A DNA stretch of 64,000 nt from Entoloma clypeatum (taxonomy: Eukaryota > Basidiomycota > Agaricomycetes > Agaricales > Entolomataceae), in contig OY751489.1 of NCBI GenBank assembly GCA_963565915.1, forward strand, positions 4,898,001-4,962,000, written 5' to 3'. A model generated the notes under the pieces. That model did not search any database, was not told the origin of the DNA, and saw only the letters and a list, made by a program, of their open reading frames with translations. Positions 1 to 10,947 of the stretch are shown one piece after another (within the stretch, counting starts at the first letter, position 1; each line of letters begins with the position of its first letter). The position numbers were made by a program, and so were the translations under genes.

Positions 1-39
1 ACTCTGCCCGAACCTTGGAACAGTTTGTTAAGCATAACA
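1..39 (+). repeat. 3' tail of a Gypsy-A LTR
   Basis: The first 39 bases match the last bases of the other A-family LTRs here (for example the end of 9804-10191), finishing in AAGCATAACA. Copia coding sequence follows at once, so this LTR lies inside Copia copy 1. The rest of the insertion and its target duplication are outside the window. Confidence 0.8.
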
Positions 40-1706
40 GGTAGCATCTATGGGGAAGACACCCCTGCTTCTGATCTTGAAAAAATGGATCGAAGACGTA
101 GATTAGGCGGTCAAACGGCATGGATGAACGATCTTCTAATGGAGGCAATCTCTATCCAAGTGGGCATCATCGAAATGTCACACAAAGATATATACCTTCT
201 TCCAAACAAAGAAGATTGGTATGCGGCAGAACGAAAAGAGCTAGACATGCTCAAAAGCCGTGGGGTGATCACGGAGTTAGTACCCCTACCTACAGGGAGG
301 AAAGCTCTAAAGAACAAATGGGTTTACAATGAAAAATCCGACGGGCGTCTGAAAGTGCGCCTCGTCGCAAAAGGCTTCTCACAGGTAGAAGGGATCAACT
401 TTGATCAGATCTTCTCACCAGTAGTGAGGTACGAGACTGTCCGGTTGATTCTGGCATTGACAGCCCTTGAAGGGTGGTTCATGACACTCTTGGACGTCTC
501 ATCAGCCTTCCTCTATGGAACACTCCGTGAGGTAATTTACATGCGACAGCCCGAGGGTTACATAGTAAAAGGGAAAGAACACCTCGTGTACCGACTATAC
601 AAAGCCCTATACGGACTCAAGCAGGCCGCATTAGCCTGGTGGAGGGAACTCGATTCCTCCATGAAAAAGCTCGGCTTCACTCCGATGCAGGAGTTTTCAT
701 TCATACAAGTACCAAAGGGGAAACCGTAATCGCCGTCATTTATGTCGATGACTCTGCTTTTCTCGGCACAAACTGAGAATACATGCTAGAGAAAAAGAAG
801 GCCTTCATGACAACATGGGAATGTAGGGACCTAGGCCACCTAGTGTCGAATGGGGAACCAAAAGAATTTCTCTTGATCCAAATAAGGCAACGTGGGAAGA
901 AAATCTTTATTGATCAAGTACCTTACCTTGAGAAAATTCTCGCATAAATGGGGATGAGCGAATCCAATGCCACCCACACCCCACTCCCAACGGGCTACAA
1001 ACCCATGAAGTCCGAAGATGAACCCAATGCAGAACTCAGATCCAAGTACCAATCCGTCATTGGATCACTATTGTACTTAATGATCGGGACAAGACCCGAC
1101 ATTTGTTTTGCCGTGATCAAGATGTCCCAATTTTCTGCAAACCCTACCAAACGCCATTTAGAAGTGGCAAGGGATGTTTGCAGGTATTTGAAGGCAACAA
1201 AAGATTATGTGATCATGTATGATGGTGATTCTGGGCAAGGAATCTATGCATTTACAGACTGCGATTGGATGTCAGACAAAAACACCAGAAAATCCACCAC
1301 TGGTTACTTCATATCGCTGGCGTCTGGAGCAGTAACATGGGTTTCATTGGCGCAAAAAACCATTGCCCTCTCTTCCACGGAAGCAGAATACATGGCGCTA
1401 TCAGATTGCAGTCGCGCAGTGACATGGCTTAGAAGCATGCTTGCCGAACTTGGAATGCAGATCGGATCAGTTCTGATCTATGGAGACAACAATGGCTCCG
1501 TCTTTATTGCATCCAATCCTGTAACTGAAAAGCGATCCAAGCACATCGATGTGTGATTCCACTTTGTCAGAGAAAAAGTATCTGAAGGAATTATTACAGT
1601 TGAATTCATCAAAGGAGTGAATAACCCTGCAGACCTTTTAACTAAGAATCTGGGGAAAATCTTCTTCAACAAGTTTATCCTGTACTTTGGATTACTTAAA
1701 AACTAG
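40..1706 (+). pseudogene. Copia copy 1, pol 3' half (RT and RNase H), decayed
   Basis: The reading enters mid-polyprotein at the point equivalent to 63391 of the young Copia at the other end of the window. It carries Ty1/Copia RT blocks (LLDVSSAFLYG, YGLKQAALAWW), the YVDD active site near 745, and RNase H motifs (TDCDW, LSSTEAEYMAL, GDNNG, RSKHIDV). One frameshift near 718 and stops at about 773, 946 and 1553 break it. The stop after HIDV is a CGA to TGA change. The ORF end LLKN is followed by the polypurine tract and LTR. It would have made the replicase of a retrotransposon but is dead in this copy. Confidence 0.9.
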
Positions 1707-1764
1707 ACGAAGAAAGAGTACCTATATGGGAAAAAGTAAAGATGTATTTAGAAGTATGTACTAA

Positions 1765-1775
1765 ATATGGGGGGG
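1765..1775 (+). promoter_or_regulatory. Copia polypurine tract
   Basis: An A/G-rich run ending in seven G lies directly against the TGTTGAAAC start of the 3' LTR. This is the usual place for the plus-strand primer of reverse transcription. Confidence 0.7.
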
Positions 1776-2086
1776 TGTTGAAACTTTTCCATCACATAGA
1801 TTAGATTAGATTAGATTACATCACATGACCATTTACACATCTTCGATTACATACTTATTTGGTTGGTACAAACAGTAGTACGGTATATAAGACCAGGAAA
1901 CTGTCAATATCAATAAGTTGTCTCTTGACTCTTAACCAGCTCCATCGCTCTTACCAGCCTCAACCGCTCTCACCAGCCTCACCCTTTCCAATCCAAGTAA
2001 GTGACTAGAACGGTTAAGTAGAGTACTTCCACTGTAGCTGTGTTGCTCAGTACATCTGCAGCTAGCGCCCAGGTGGAACTTCAACA
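1776..2086 (+). repeat. Copia 3' LTR (copy 1)
   Basis: The 311-bp LTR starts TGTTGAA and ends TTCAACA, a perfect 7-bp terminal inverted repeat. Near its start it holds a short GATTA microsatellite, then a TATATAAG box near 1882. Related LTRs lie at 21722-22029, 24464-24761 (split) and 59635-59939. The right flank is the ORF3 region of Gypsy A2, so this Copia inserted into A2 and removed the visible A2 3' end. Confidence 0.9.
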
Positions 2087-2390
2087 ATATCAACTCCTCA
2101 TTGATGGCTACGGCGAGTTCAAGGCCTTTGATGGCCAGCTGAATACGTCAATTTTTGATGGCGAGGGTGCTGGTGTAGTTCCCGAGAATTTGTTTCTCTT
2201 TGGGAGTCGGGGCGACGGGGAGATTGGACAATGAATGAAGTCGGATATTCATCTGGCGATGAAGGAGGTCGGCGAGGGAAGTTTCAAGGGCATGGATTTG
2301 GTCTCTCATGGAGAGCGCTTCGTTCATAAGGGCGGCGATGGGGGGGTTGATGTCGGTGGTGGAGGTGGAGGTAACGATGGTGTTTGACAT
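2087..2390 (-). pseudogene. Gypsy A2 ORF3, truncated by Copia
   Basis: This is the A2 copy of the small ORF found after pol in A1 (25169-25537) and A3 (53020-53391). It shares EALSMRDQIHALE and the LLHRQM...RLHSLSNLP stretch. A CGA to TGA stop lies near 2148, and the C-terminus is lost where Copia inserted at 2086/2087. The function is unknown; see the A1 and A3 entries. Confidence 0.7.
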
Positions 2391-2524
2391 GGCGGTGAGG
2401 ATGGTTGAAAGATAAAAGGAGAATGGGGTGGCTATATTGGGCAGGGAAAAGACTAGAGCGGGGAACTTCAGTGTGTGGTTGACTGATGAGGTTGATACTG
2501 CCATGGGTTTTGAGAACTTGTCTT

Positions 2525-3938
2525 TTATTGTGGACGAGATGGGTTCTGCTGATGGAAATCACGGATCAAATCTTGAGTGTTCTGAACATTAGCTCGAGGT
2601 TCCCATGTGTTCTCTTCTGGGCCATATCCTTCCCACTGGACGAGGTACTGGATCTTTGCACAGAACTTTTGAGAGTCTAGGATCGTAGACATGTGGTACT
2701 CTTCTCGTCCTTCGATGATGATCAGATCAGGGGCTGGTTTCTTTTTCTGGATGGCGTACTTCGGAGTTTCATATGGTGACAACAGGGTCTTGTTGAACAC
2801 AGGGTGAATCATCTTCCAAGTCTTCGGAAGATCAAGAAGATACGTGCTAGCTCCTTTCTTCTATAGGACTTTGAATGGTCCATGTCGGAGTGCATCAAGT
2901 TTCTTTGAGGGGCGATCGGTCCTGATATTAGTCCCTTCCAGCCACACCTTGTCCCCGATGCGGTAGTTCCGAGATGGACTTTGCCGTGTATCAACTGTCT
3001 TCTTCATCTGATCCTGTGCTTGTTTCAGTGCTGCATTGGCTTCTTCTCGTGCCTGTTTGAGTTTTTTCAAGAAGTCGTTGGCAGCCGGATTGGTATCTTC
3101 TAACACGAGTTCTCCCTTCCAAGGATGTAAACCATAGTTGAGGTAGAATGGGGTGTGCTTCATCGTCTGATGTTCTTTGTCATTGTACTGGAACTCTGCA
3201 ATTGCGATCCACTCAGCCCAATCATCCTGTAGATGGTTGACAAAGTTCCATAAGAACACTTCCGTTTCCTGATGTGATCACTTGGCCTGTCCATCAGTCT
3301 GTGGGTGGTACGTGGTGGACAGGTTTCTCTTGATCCCTAGCATGCGGCAGAGTATCTCCATGAACTTCGCAGCGAACTGCGGTCCCCTATTGCTGATGAT
3401 CTTCTTGGGGATCCCGTGAAGCTTCCATATCTGATCCCGATAGATCTTGGCTAATCCTTCAGCTGATAATTCCACGGTTGTTGGAATGAGATGGAGCATC
3501 TTCAAATGTCTATCTGTGATGACCAGAATCGCTGCATTGTGTGACTCAAACATCAATTCTTGTCGTAATTGTGGGTCTGGCGGGACATAGACTCGTTCTC
3601 CTGCATAGGTGATTCCATTCTCCTGCTGATACCAATGAGGATTCTTTTTTAGGCCCTGGGCTACTTCTGTCTCCATGCGGTTTGAACCTTTGATGCGTGC
3701 GATCCACGGATTTTCAATGGTCGTGACATTTCCAATTTTGATGGAATCAGATGTTTCACCCCCTTCAAAGAATTGTTCCTCTGTGAACATCTCCATTTGT
3801 ACCACATCTTCTGATTCCAACCGTTTCAAGAATAGTCCCTCCTTGAGCATTTGGTCACTGTCTTGTGGTTCGAGTTCCGCTTCATACCAGGGTAAGCGCG
3901 ACAGGATGTCCGCTTTCGCATTGGTCTTGCCGGATACA
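2525..3938 (-). pseudogene. Gypsy A2 pol, 3' part (integrase, chromodomain)
   Basis: This holds the C-terminal half of the A2 polyprotein: the integrase core (ISNRGPQFAAKFME, YHPQTDGQ), the linker and a C-terminal chromodomain (STILDSQKF...YLVQWEGYGPEENTWEPRANV). Compared with A1, about 240 bp are missing near 3540, which removes the HHCC zinc-binding domain and the first catalytic Asp region. Other breaks lie near 2860 and 3260. The frame resumes at 11438 on the far side of Gypsy B. The copy is inactive. Confidence 0.88.
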
Positions 3939-4423
3939 TGTTAAGAACTGATCGACAAAACGTCGGAGCTACGTCGGATGTGTCGGAAAGTCGGAGGGTC
4001 GAAGCGCGTGCAACGTAGGGGCAAGGACTTGGCTTCAACTTGTGTGTTGCGCCCTCGCTAATACGTTGGTGTCCTTATTTCGGAGGATTGGAGGATCGGA
4101 GGTCGGAGGTCGGACTCAAGTTAAGAGTCGGAAAGAGGACGGGGGGTATGATGTCGAATCTAAGTTGATATTCAAACTGAAGCTAATACACGATTTCTAC
4201 ATAAGTTTAAATACTATGTCGGAGGATGTGTGGCTTTGTCGGAGTCGGATAACGAGTGGCTGTCGGAGATTCTTAACATAAGTAAAATGGTCGGATGTAA
4301 GTAATGTACGTAGTAACGAGATTCATAACAGTAAGTATGCATAATAAGTATTAGTCAAAATGTCGGAGGTGTCGGAGGTGTCGGGATTGGTCGGAAATCG
4401 TCGGAATAGATTGAAATGTAACA
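3939..4423 (-). repeat. Gypsy B 3' LTR
   Basis: 485 bp, TGTTAAGAAC to AATGTAACA on the plus strand. It contains 18 TCGGA pentamers on this strand and no TCCGA that I could find. It is nearly identical to 10948-11432. Confidence 0.93.
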
Positions 4424-4437
4424 GTATTTCCCCCTTA
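4424..4437 (-). promoter_or_regulatory. Gypsy B polypurine tract
   Basis: On the element's sense strand this reads TAAGGGGGAAATAC, directly upstream of the 3' LTR. That is the expected plus-strand priming site. Confidence 0.6.
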
Positions 4438-4587
4438 GGGCCAAACCCATGAGGCCTAAGGACCTAGGTGGTCGGTGCACGTGAACTGCGTCATGTGATG
4501 CATTGGTTGAAAATACCGTCTGAGTGGTTCTTTCTTCTTGTTCCCCCATTCTCTTTTCATTTTAAACTCTTCCGAAAAAACCTCGAT
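4424..4587 (+). promoter_or_regulatory. Likely promoter of the Gypsy B opposite-strand gene
   Basis: This 164-bp stretch lies between the 3' LTR and the plus-strand ATG. It has a CACGTG E-box at 4478-4483 and a CT-rich tract from about 4530 to 4580 just before the start codon, as is common at fungal transcription starts. No clear TATA box was seen. The promoter role is inferred from position and composition. Confidence 0.4.
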
Positions 4588-5558
4588 ATGTCGGCAACCG
4601 ATTTTCAAAAGGAGATGGAGGCGCTGCAGGCTAAGCTCACGGAGGTGGAGGCGAAAAAGCGAGCAGCGGAGGAGGAGGCTGCGAGGAAGGCTGAGGAGGA
4701 GCGGAGAGCGGAGGAAGAGAGGGCTGCGGAGGCGGCGCGGTTAGCAGAGGAGGTGCGGGTAGCGGAGGAGATGCGTCGGGTGTCGGAGCTGGCGGCTCAG
4801 AAGAGGGCCGATGAAGTGGCCGCTGCGCAAGACACATCAAGAAAGGGGTCGGGGGGGCCGCAGGCAGAGAAGAAGAAGAAGAAGGTGACGAAGAAAAGGA
4901 AGGTAGAGGAGGTGACGGCGACGGTCGGAGAGGGGTCGGGAGTCGGGGTCAGCGCCTGTGATAGGTGCAATGTGAAGGGCGTCGAATGTGAACGCGATGA
5001 GTAAGTTCTTCTTTGGTTCGTCTCTTCTGTTTTAACCTTTTGTTTTAGGATAAGTCGTCCTGCAAGGGTTGTGTCAAGGATAAGAAGAAGTGCGAGGTCG
5101 GAGCGTCAGAGGGAAAGTCGGAGGTGAAGGAGGTGAAGAAAACGGTGAAGGTGATTAAGGGGAAGAAAAAGGCGTCGGAGATGCCGTCGGAGAGTGGGTC
5201 GGAGGACACCATCTTGGGTGTCCTCAAGATAATACTGGCGGAGACGAGGCAGGTGAGGCGACTGCTAACAGCAGTTGAAGGCTCAGTGAACACCGAGTAT
5301 CAATCCAAGTCGCCGGAGGTGTCGGAGGAAGGGTCGGAGTCGGAGATGGATACAGCGGAGGAGACTCACGAGTTGAGACTGGAGAAGAGGATCGCAAGAA
5401 GGATTAGGAAGGACCTTGTGAATAGGAAGAGGTTGGAGTTGCCGGAGCTGTCGGATGATTCCGACATGTCGATTTCGGAGCCATCAGAGAAGGCGGAGGA
5501 GGAGTCGGACAAGGACAAGGAGGAGGGTCCGTCAAACAAGAAACAATGTACTAAGTAG
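4588..5558 (+). CDS. Coiled-coil protein with Zn2Cys6-type cysteines, encoded opposite to Gypsy B pol
   Basis: Exon 1 (4588-5000) begins MSATDFQKEME and encodes about 75 residues of Glu/Ala/Arg-rich heptads (a strong coiled coil), a basic KKKKKVTKKRK stretch (likely nuclear signal) and CDRCNVKGVEC. A GTAAGT donor at 5001 and a TTTTAG acceptor at 5048 bound a 48-bp intron. Exon 2 (5049-5558) gives CKGCVKDKKKC and then an acidic Ser/Glu-rich tail. Together the cysteines fit C-x2-C-x6-C-x9-C-x2-C-x6-C, the spacing of fungal Zn2Cys6 DNA-binding domains. As written, exon 1 ends in phase 2 and the Cys-bearing frame of exon 2 starts in phase 0, so one base is missing at the junction or splicing is unusual. 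The product would be about 308 aa. A regulatory role is inferred, not shown. Confidence 0.65.
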
Positions 5559-5585
5559 ATAGAATAGTACTTGTTTTTTCTTGTT

Positions 5586-8500
5586 TCAGAGCGATGTGAG
5601 CGGGCCCGGTTTGTCGGGATAAGCGGAGTGAAAGTCAGAGACAAGCTCGGGGGCGTTTTCCAATTCATTGGCTGGTAGCCAAGAGAATTCTTCATCAGTG
5701 TTTTCATATCCTAACCAACGGACGAAATATAGTAGCTTGCAGCTACGTCGTCGGTCGATCTTTGAGTCGACTATTTCAGCGATCTCGTACTCAAGTTCTC
5801 CGTCAATGTCAATCAGAGGAGGCAGAGGTTGGGTCCGATTCGGAATGGTGTTCGGAGTTGCGGGTTCAAGCATGGAGACGTGGTAGATGGGGTGAACACC
5901 GCGGAATGTGTCGGGGAGTCGGAGGGTAAAGGAGTGTGTGCCAGGTTGTGCAATGATCTCGTATGGTCCCAAGTACTTTTCTGAGAGTTTCTTGGATGGG
6001 CGTGTTGTGCGGAAGAACTGTGCTTTGACAAAAACCTGTTGTCCGACAGAAAATGTCGGAGCTGCGATCCGATTATTGTCGGAGGACTTCTGGTAACGTC
6101 GTTGAGCGTCAGAGATGGTGGCTTTCAGTTCTTGGTGAAGTTCGTCTAAGTCGGTCACGAAGGATCGGGCTCGGGAAGAGGCGAGGTCTCGTTCCGGGTG
6201 AACAGTAATGTTTGGATGGTAACCCTTGTTAGCAAAGAAGGGAGATATGCCAGTGGTAGCACTAGGTGCGTTGTTGTACGCGAACTCCGCAATCGGAAGG
6301 AGAGCGGACCAGTTGTCCTGTTGGTAGTTGCAGAATATCCGCAAGTACTGTTTGAGGGTCTGGTTAGTGCGTTCAGTTTGGCCATCACCTTCGGGGTGGT
6401 AACCGGAGGTGAAGTGGAGGGTCATGTTTAGAGCCTTTCCGAGAGATCGGAAGAATCGGGAGACGAATTCGGGGCCGCGGTCAGAGGTGACATGTTCGGG
6501 GACGCCGTGTTTAGAGAAGACATGCAATACGAAGAGAACGGCAAGGTCTTCGGAGGTGCAGTGAATTGTTGTCGGAATGAAAATACTTTGTTTCGTTAAT
6601 TGGTCAATGATAATGAGGATTGAATCAAAGTTGTCGGAGGTTGGAAGGGTCTCGATGAAATCCATTGAGATAGAATTCCAAGGACGTTCAGGGATCGGAA
6701 GCTGTTTGAGTAGGCCGTAAGGCTTGTGTCTTTGTGGCTTCGATTGCATGCAAGTGGTACATGACTTGCAATAGTGTTTAACAAAATCTCGTATTCCGGG
6801 CCAGGTATAATCACGCTGAATGAGACTGAGTGTCTTGTTCTGACCTGGGTGTCCAGCAAGCATATGATCGTGCTTGTGCTGTAGGACTCAGAGTCGGAGG
6901 TCGTCGGAGTCGGGAACGTATATCCGATCATCATGTTGGAGGAAACCATCGGGGTCGAGAGACCAGCGGGGTTTAGGATCTTTAGAAAGAGTGTCGTAAA
7001 GAGTGTCGGAAGGGAGTGCTGTGAGTATGTCATGGTGAAGCCTTTCTGTGTCCATGATAATGGTTGCACGGAGGACGGGCTCAAGGAGTTGAGTCGCGCG
7101 AACTGAAGTGGAGAGCTGTTCTTGCGAAAAGACTGGTCAGAGGTTGGTCAGATTGATATCCGCATAGTTGCTATTTCCCCCTTTTGGGTAGACGTCCCAT
7201 CGTCTAGTTAAAGAGTCAGGTTTTGTTCCCAAACGGCCGGGGTGGAATCGGATGACAAGGTTGAACTGAGAAAGGTATTCCAACCATCGGACTTGTCGGC
7301 GTGAAAGAACTTTGGTGGTGGCAAAATACTCGAGATTTTTGTGGTCGGTAACGATGTCAATCGGAGTACCAGAGCCTTCGAGGTAATGGCGCCAAATTTT
7401 AAACGCTTCGTAGATGGCAAGAAGTTCCTTATCGTGGGTGTCATAGTTTACTTCGGGGGCCGTGAAGGTGCGGGAATGGAATGCGATGGGGTGGACTTCA
7501 TTGTCGGAGGTGACTATTGACAGAATAGCCACTAGGGCATAGTTGGATGCGTCGGTTTCGACAATTATCGGAGAGTCGGGGATCCAGTGTGTCAGGATTG
7601 GAGCGGTGGTAAATGCCTTTTTCAGGTCATTAAAAGCGGTTCGAGCGTCATCGGAGAACAGCCAAGTGGCATGTTTCCTGGTTAAACGAGTGAGTGGAAT
7701 AGTGATGTTGGAATAGAATGGAATGAAACATCGGTAAAAGTTTGCAAAACCTAAAAAGGACTGGACGTCCTTCACTCTGCGCGGTTCAGGCCAATCCTGA
7801 ATAATCTTGACTTTCGCTTCCGACATTTTGAGTCCGTCGGGAGAAAGGATAAATCCAAGATATTCTACAGTTTTGGCAGAGAAGTTGCACTTGTCGGCGC
7901 AGGCGTAAAGACCATGTTGTTGGAGTCATTGGAGGACTTCTCGGACATGTTTTTTGTGTTCCTCGGGGTTGTCGGAGTAGATCAGGATGTCGTCGAGGTA
8001 AACGGTAATGCAATTGTCCAGAAGGTCGGAGAAGATGTCGTTCATAAAACGTTGAAAGGCTGCAGGTGCGTTAGACAATCCGAATGGCATGACTAACCAT
8101 TCAAATGATCCATAGCGAGTGCGGAATGCAGTTTTCCATTCATCACCTTCAGCGATGCGGACTAGGTGGTATGCGTGTCGGAGGTCTATGGTGGTATAAA
8201 CGCGTGCTTTCCGGCAGTGGCTAAGAGGTCGGAGATGAGCGGAAGTGGGTATCGGTCCTTCTTCGTGTGTTCAGGCCTTGGTAGTCGACGCATAGTCGGA
8301 GTGATCCATCTTTCTTTCGGACGAAGAGGATCGGAGCGCCGTGAGGTGAACTAGAAGGTTTGATGAAACCGATATTGAGGTGCTCGTTGATGAAGTCTCG
8401 GAGGGATCCGAGTTCAGATTGCGAGAGTGAGTACATCGGACCAATCGGAGGGGAAGTACCTTCCTCCAAATTGATCTTGAGGTTGTACGGTCGGTGGGGT

Positions 8501-9222
8501 GCAAGGGTGTCAGCTTTTTTCTTACTGAATACATCAGCAAAATCGTGGTATTCCTCGGGTATGCCAGAGAGGTCGGGAGCGTCGTCGGAGACAGATGCGG
8601 AATTGGCGGAGATGTCGGAGAGGTGAACGCGGAAAGCATATGCCCCAGGAGCTTTACATGCATGGAGATATGCAGCTGCATTGACCATGGTAATCTGTGG
8701 CGGGTCGGAGGTGTTCGGAGTGAGCGGATCGGAGGTGCCCATCGGAGAGGGTGGACACTGCAGAGGTGGCGGAGCTGCCTCAGCAGTCGACGTCAGAGTC
8801 GGACTCGGAGTGTTGGGTAACGTAGAATGGAATAAGATACTGCCCAATACCCAGTCAATCAACGGATTGTAGCGGGTGAGCCAGTTGTGTCCTAGAACCA
8901 AATTACAAGACGAATCGAGGGTTGTCACGTAAAATGCGACGGTCAGAAGTTCACCGGAAGGAGATCGGAGAGGAAGATCGATAGATTGTGTGATATACGT
9001 ATTTGAAGAACCGTCAAAAAGTTTCAAAACCATAGGTGAAGGAATCGGAGTCGGAGATAAGTTTAAAGAAGAAATAAATCTGGTATCTGCGAAGCAATGT
9101 GTAGAACCAGAATCAATAAGAGTCTTTATCGGAAGAGAATCGGAAAAGGTCGGAGATATCAAATCAATACATAGAGAGTTCGGATTTGAGAGAGCGGACA
9201 CATTGAGTCGGAGGGTTTCCAA
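5586..9222 (-). pseudogene. Gypsy B pol (protease, RT, RNase H, integrase, chromodomain)
   Basis: In order: aspartic protease (TLIDSGSTHCF, LGHNWLTRYNP), RT ([41 protein letters not shown]), RNase H (VETDASNYA, YDTHDKELLAI, VTDHKNLEYF), integrase with HHCC finger (MLAGHPGQNKTL...CKSCTTCMQSK) and D,D-E residues (SMDFIETLP, TSDRGPEF, EGDGQTERTNQ), then a C-terminal chromodomain (YEIAEIVDSKI...YFVRWLGYENTDEEFSWLP). Frameshifts lie near 8262 and 8215. TGA stops at 7926-7928, 7137-7139 and 6888-6890 stand where related elements have CGA arginine. The copy is structurally complete but not translatable as it stands. Confidence 0.9.
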
Positions 9223-9281
9223 AGGTGCACGAAAGGAGTCAACGCAATCCCCAGTACGTGCTGGAATCTGAGGACTGCTTA

Positions 9282-10901
9282 CTATTTTTTTGACTCGGTC
9301 GTCTTCTCCGATTTGTCCTCAGCTTGGGCCGCGTGGGCCTCTGCTTTGGCGTTAGAAGACGATTTCTTCGAGCAGTCGGAAGCCCGATGACCAACGTTGC
9401 CGCAAAACATGCATAAATTATTGTCAAATCGTCGTTGGCGTTCTTGGGGAGTTAATTTCCCATCTTTGCCAAGTTTGTCGGAGAGGGCAGATTTCGGAGA
9501 GGTGGATGACGATTTTTGTTGTTGTTGCGAGTTGGGTTTAGACGATGAGGAGTTGTTGTTGGAGGATGATGAAGTGGGGGTCTGTTTTTTGTCGGATTTG
9601 TCGGATTTGTTGGACTTCGGAGTAGATTTGTCGGAGGAGCGCGATTTCTCGCGTTGACGTTCCCAGTAGCGAGCATCAATGTTATGGGCCATTACTTTCA
9701 ACTCGGCGAGAGTCTTTGGTTTGGGAAAAGTCCCCAAAATGTCCTTGATGCGTTCCGCTAAACCGGTATAGTACCGATATCGGAGCGCGCCATCATCCCA
9801 CTGTGTTACGGACTTACCGGTTTGTATGTTACGCACTTTTCCCTTGCATTGTACCTTTGTTATTTCTTTGACTCATCGGACCGCTTATTCATTTACCTTT
9901 ACTCTACCATTCTTCTTTAGTATACTTTGCTCCCGCACTGACTCGCACTCCGCAGTAGGGATTACTCAGTCCGCAGTCGTCTGACTCACTTCGCACTGCC
10001 TTTCCGCAGTTACTGACTCATCCGCACTGCCTTCCGCAGCTACTGACTCACTCGCTACCGCTCGTAGCCAGTACTATATAAACCCCATGTACCATAGCTA
10101 CATTCCTTAGATTTAGCAATCACTTTGCTCTTCGCCTTTCCACTTCCTGCATACTCTGCCCGAACCTTGGAACGGTTTGTTAAGCATAACACACTGCGTG
10201 CGAGTGGAAAGACGTTTGAAGTCCATGTTGTAACATAGGATCTTCTGATTGTCACGCATCCGAAGGTGATCCAGGCTATCCTCTGCTTCTCCGGTCGGAT
10301 CGATAGGTCCGAATTTGGATCGGAGGATGTGCACAAAGGCGGACCAGTCGTCCAACCAGACAGAGTCGTTGTCGGACTCTCCCAAGAGAGTGGGCTCAAA
10401 CCATTCGAGCGCGGTTCCTCGGAGGTACGACAGAGCGAAACTGACTTTGTTATCATCGTTGTCAAAGGCGGGGTTGTTTCGGAAATATAGTGTGCATTGT
10501 GCGAGGAAACTGGTGAGTTTCCGAGAGTCGGAACCGTCAAAAGTGTCGGGTTCCTTCGACTTCTTTTTCGGAGTTTTCGGAGTCTCTCTACGTCGGAGCT
10601 CCTGCGTCATAAGCATAATTGCTTCGGCGAGGTTTGGAGTTTGCTCGCGACGGAGAGGATTGTTATCGTCAAAAGGAGAGGTCGGAGATTTAAAAGGACG
10701 GAATTCTTCAGGAATTGGAGGTCCTTGTGTCTGAGGTGTTCGGAGACGAGGTGTCGGGGATATGGGGTCAGGTTTGGGTGCAGATTCTTCTGCAGGAATA
10801 TCTTGGAACGTATGTAGAAATGTCGCCCTGGTGTCCTGCAGGTTTGAAGCTTCCGCTGCGGCTGCTGCTGCGTGGGAGTTCTGAGTGGTGTGGGCTGCCA
10901 T
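9282..10901 (-). pseudogene. Gypsy B gag, interrupted by a solo LTR
   Basis: The N-terminus at 10901 is MAAHTTQNSHAAAAAAEA, followed by a Pro-rich segment and the Gag core (FLAQCTLYFRNNPAF, YLRGTALEWFEP). The A-family LTR at 9804-10191 splits it after RLSTRTQ. It resumes with WDDGALRYRYYTGLAERIKDIL and ends with a Ser/Lys/Gln-rich region and one zinc knuckle CMFCGNVGHRASDC. Removing the LTR and one copy of CACTG restores the frame. The same Gag type occurs in the C fragment at 55391-55921. Confidence 0.88.
9804..10191 (+). repeat. Solo A-family LTR inside Gypsy B gag
   Basis: This 388-bp LTR (TGTTACGGAC...AAGCATAACA) has a perfect 5-bp TSD, CACTG, at 9799-9803 and 10192-10196. It shows the family U3 plan: three TGACTCA sites (about 9991-10050) interleaved with CCGCAG, a TATATAAA box near 10076, then AGATTTAGCAA. 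With no internal region left, it is the product of LTR-LTR recombination. Because it lies inside B, which lies inside A2, family A was active both before and after B. Confidence 0.93.
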
Positions 10902-10933
10902 AACTGGAATTTGAAATACGGATAAGCGAGTGG

Positions 10934-10945
10934 CAGTTTGAATAT
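10934..10945 (-). promoter_or_regulatory. Gypsy B self-primer binding site
   Basis: Two bases downstream of the 5' LTR (sense strand) lies ATATTCAAACTG. It is perfectly complementary to CAGTTTGAATAT inside the LTR (11177-11188), which sits about 33 bases past a TATTTAAA box where the transcript should begin. This is the arrangement of Tf1-type self-priming retrotransposons. Confidence 0.7.
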
Positions 10946-10947
10946 AC

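Noticed and set aside
3939..4423. TCGGA-spaced repeats in the Gypsy B LTR taken as a CRISPR-like or satellite array
   Set aside because: The spacing is irregular, no unit longer than about 8 bases is shared, and the motif continues through coding regions. It is a sequence bias of the element.
4637..4840. Pro-rich minus-strand frame opposite the coiled-coil gene
   Set aside because: It is the mirror of Glu/Ala/Arg codons (GAG, GCG, CGG) and lies outside the gag-pol order.
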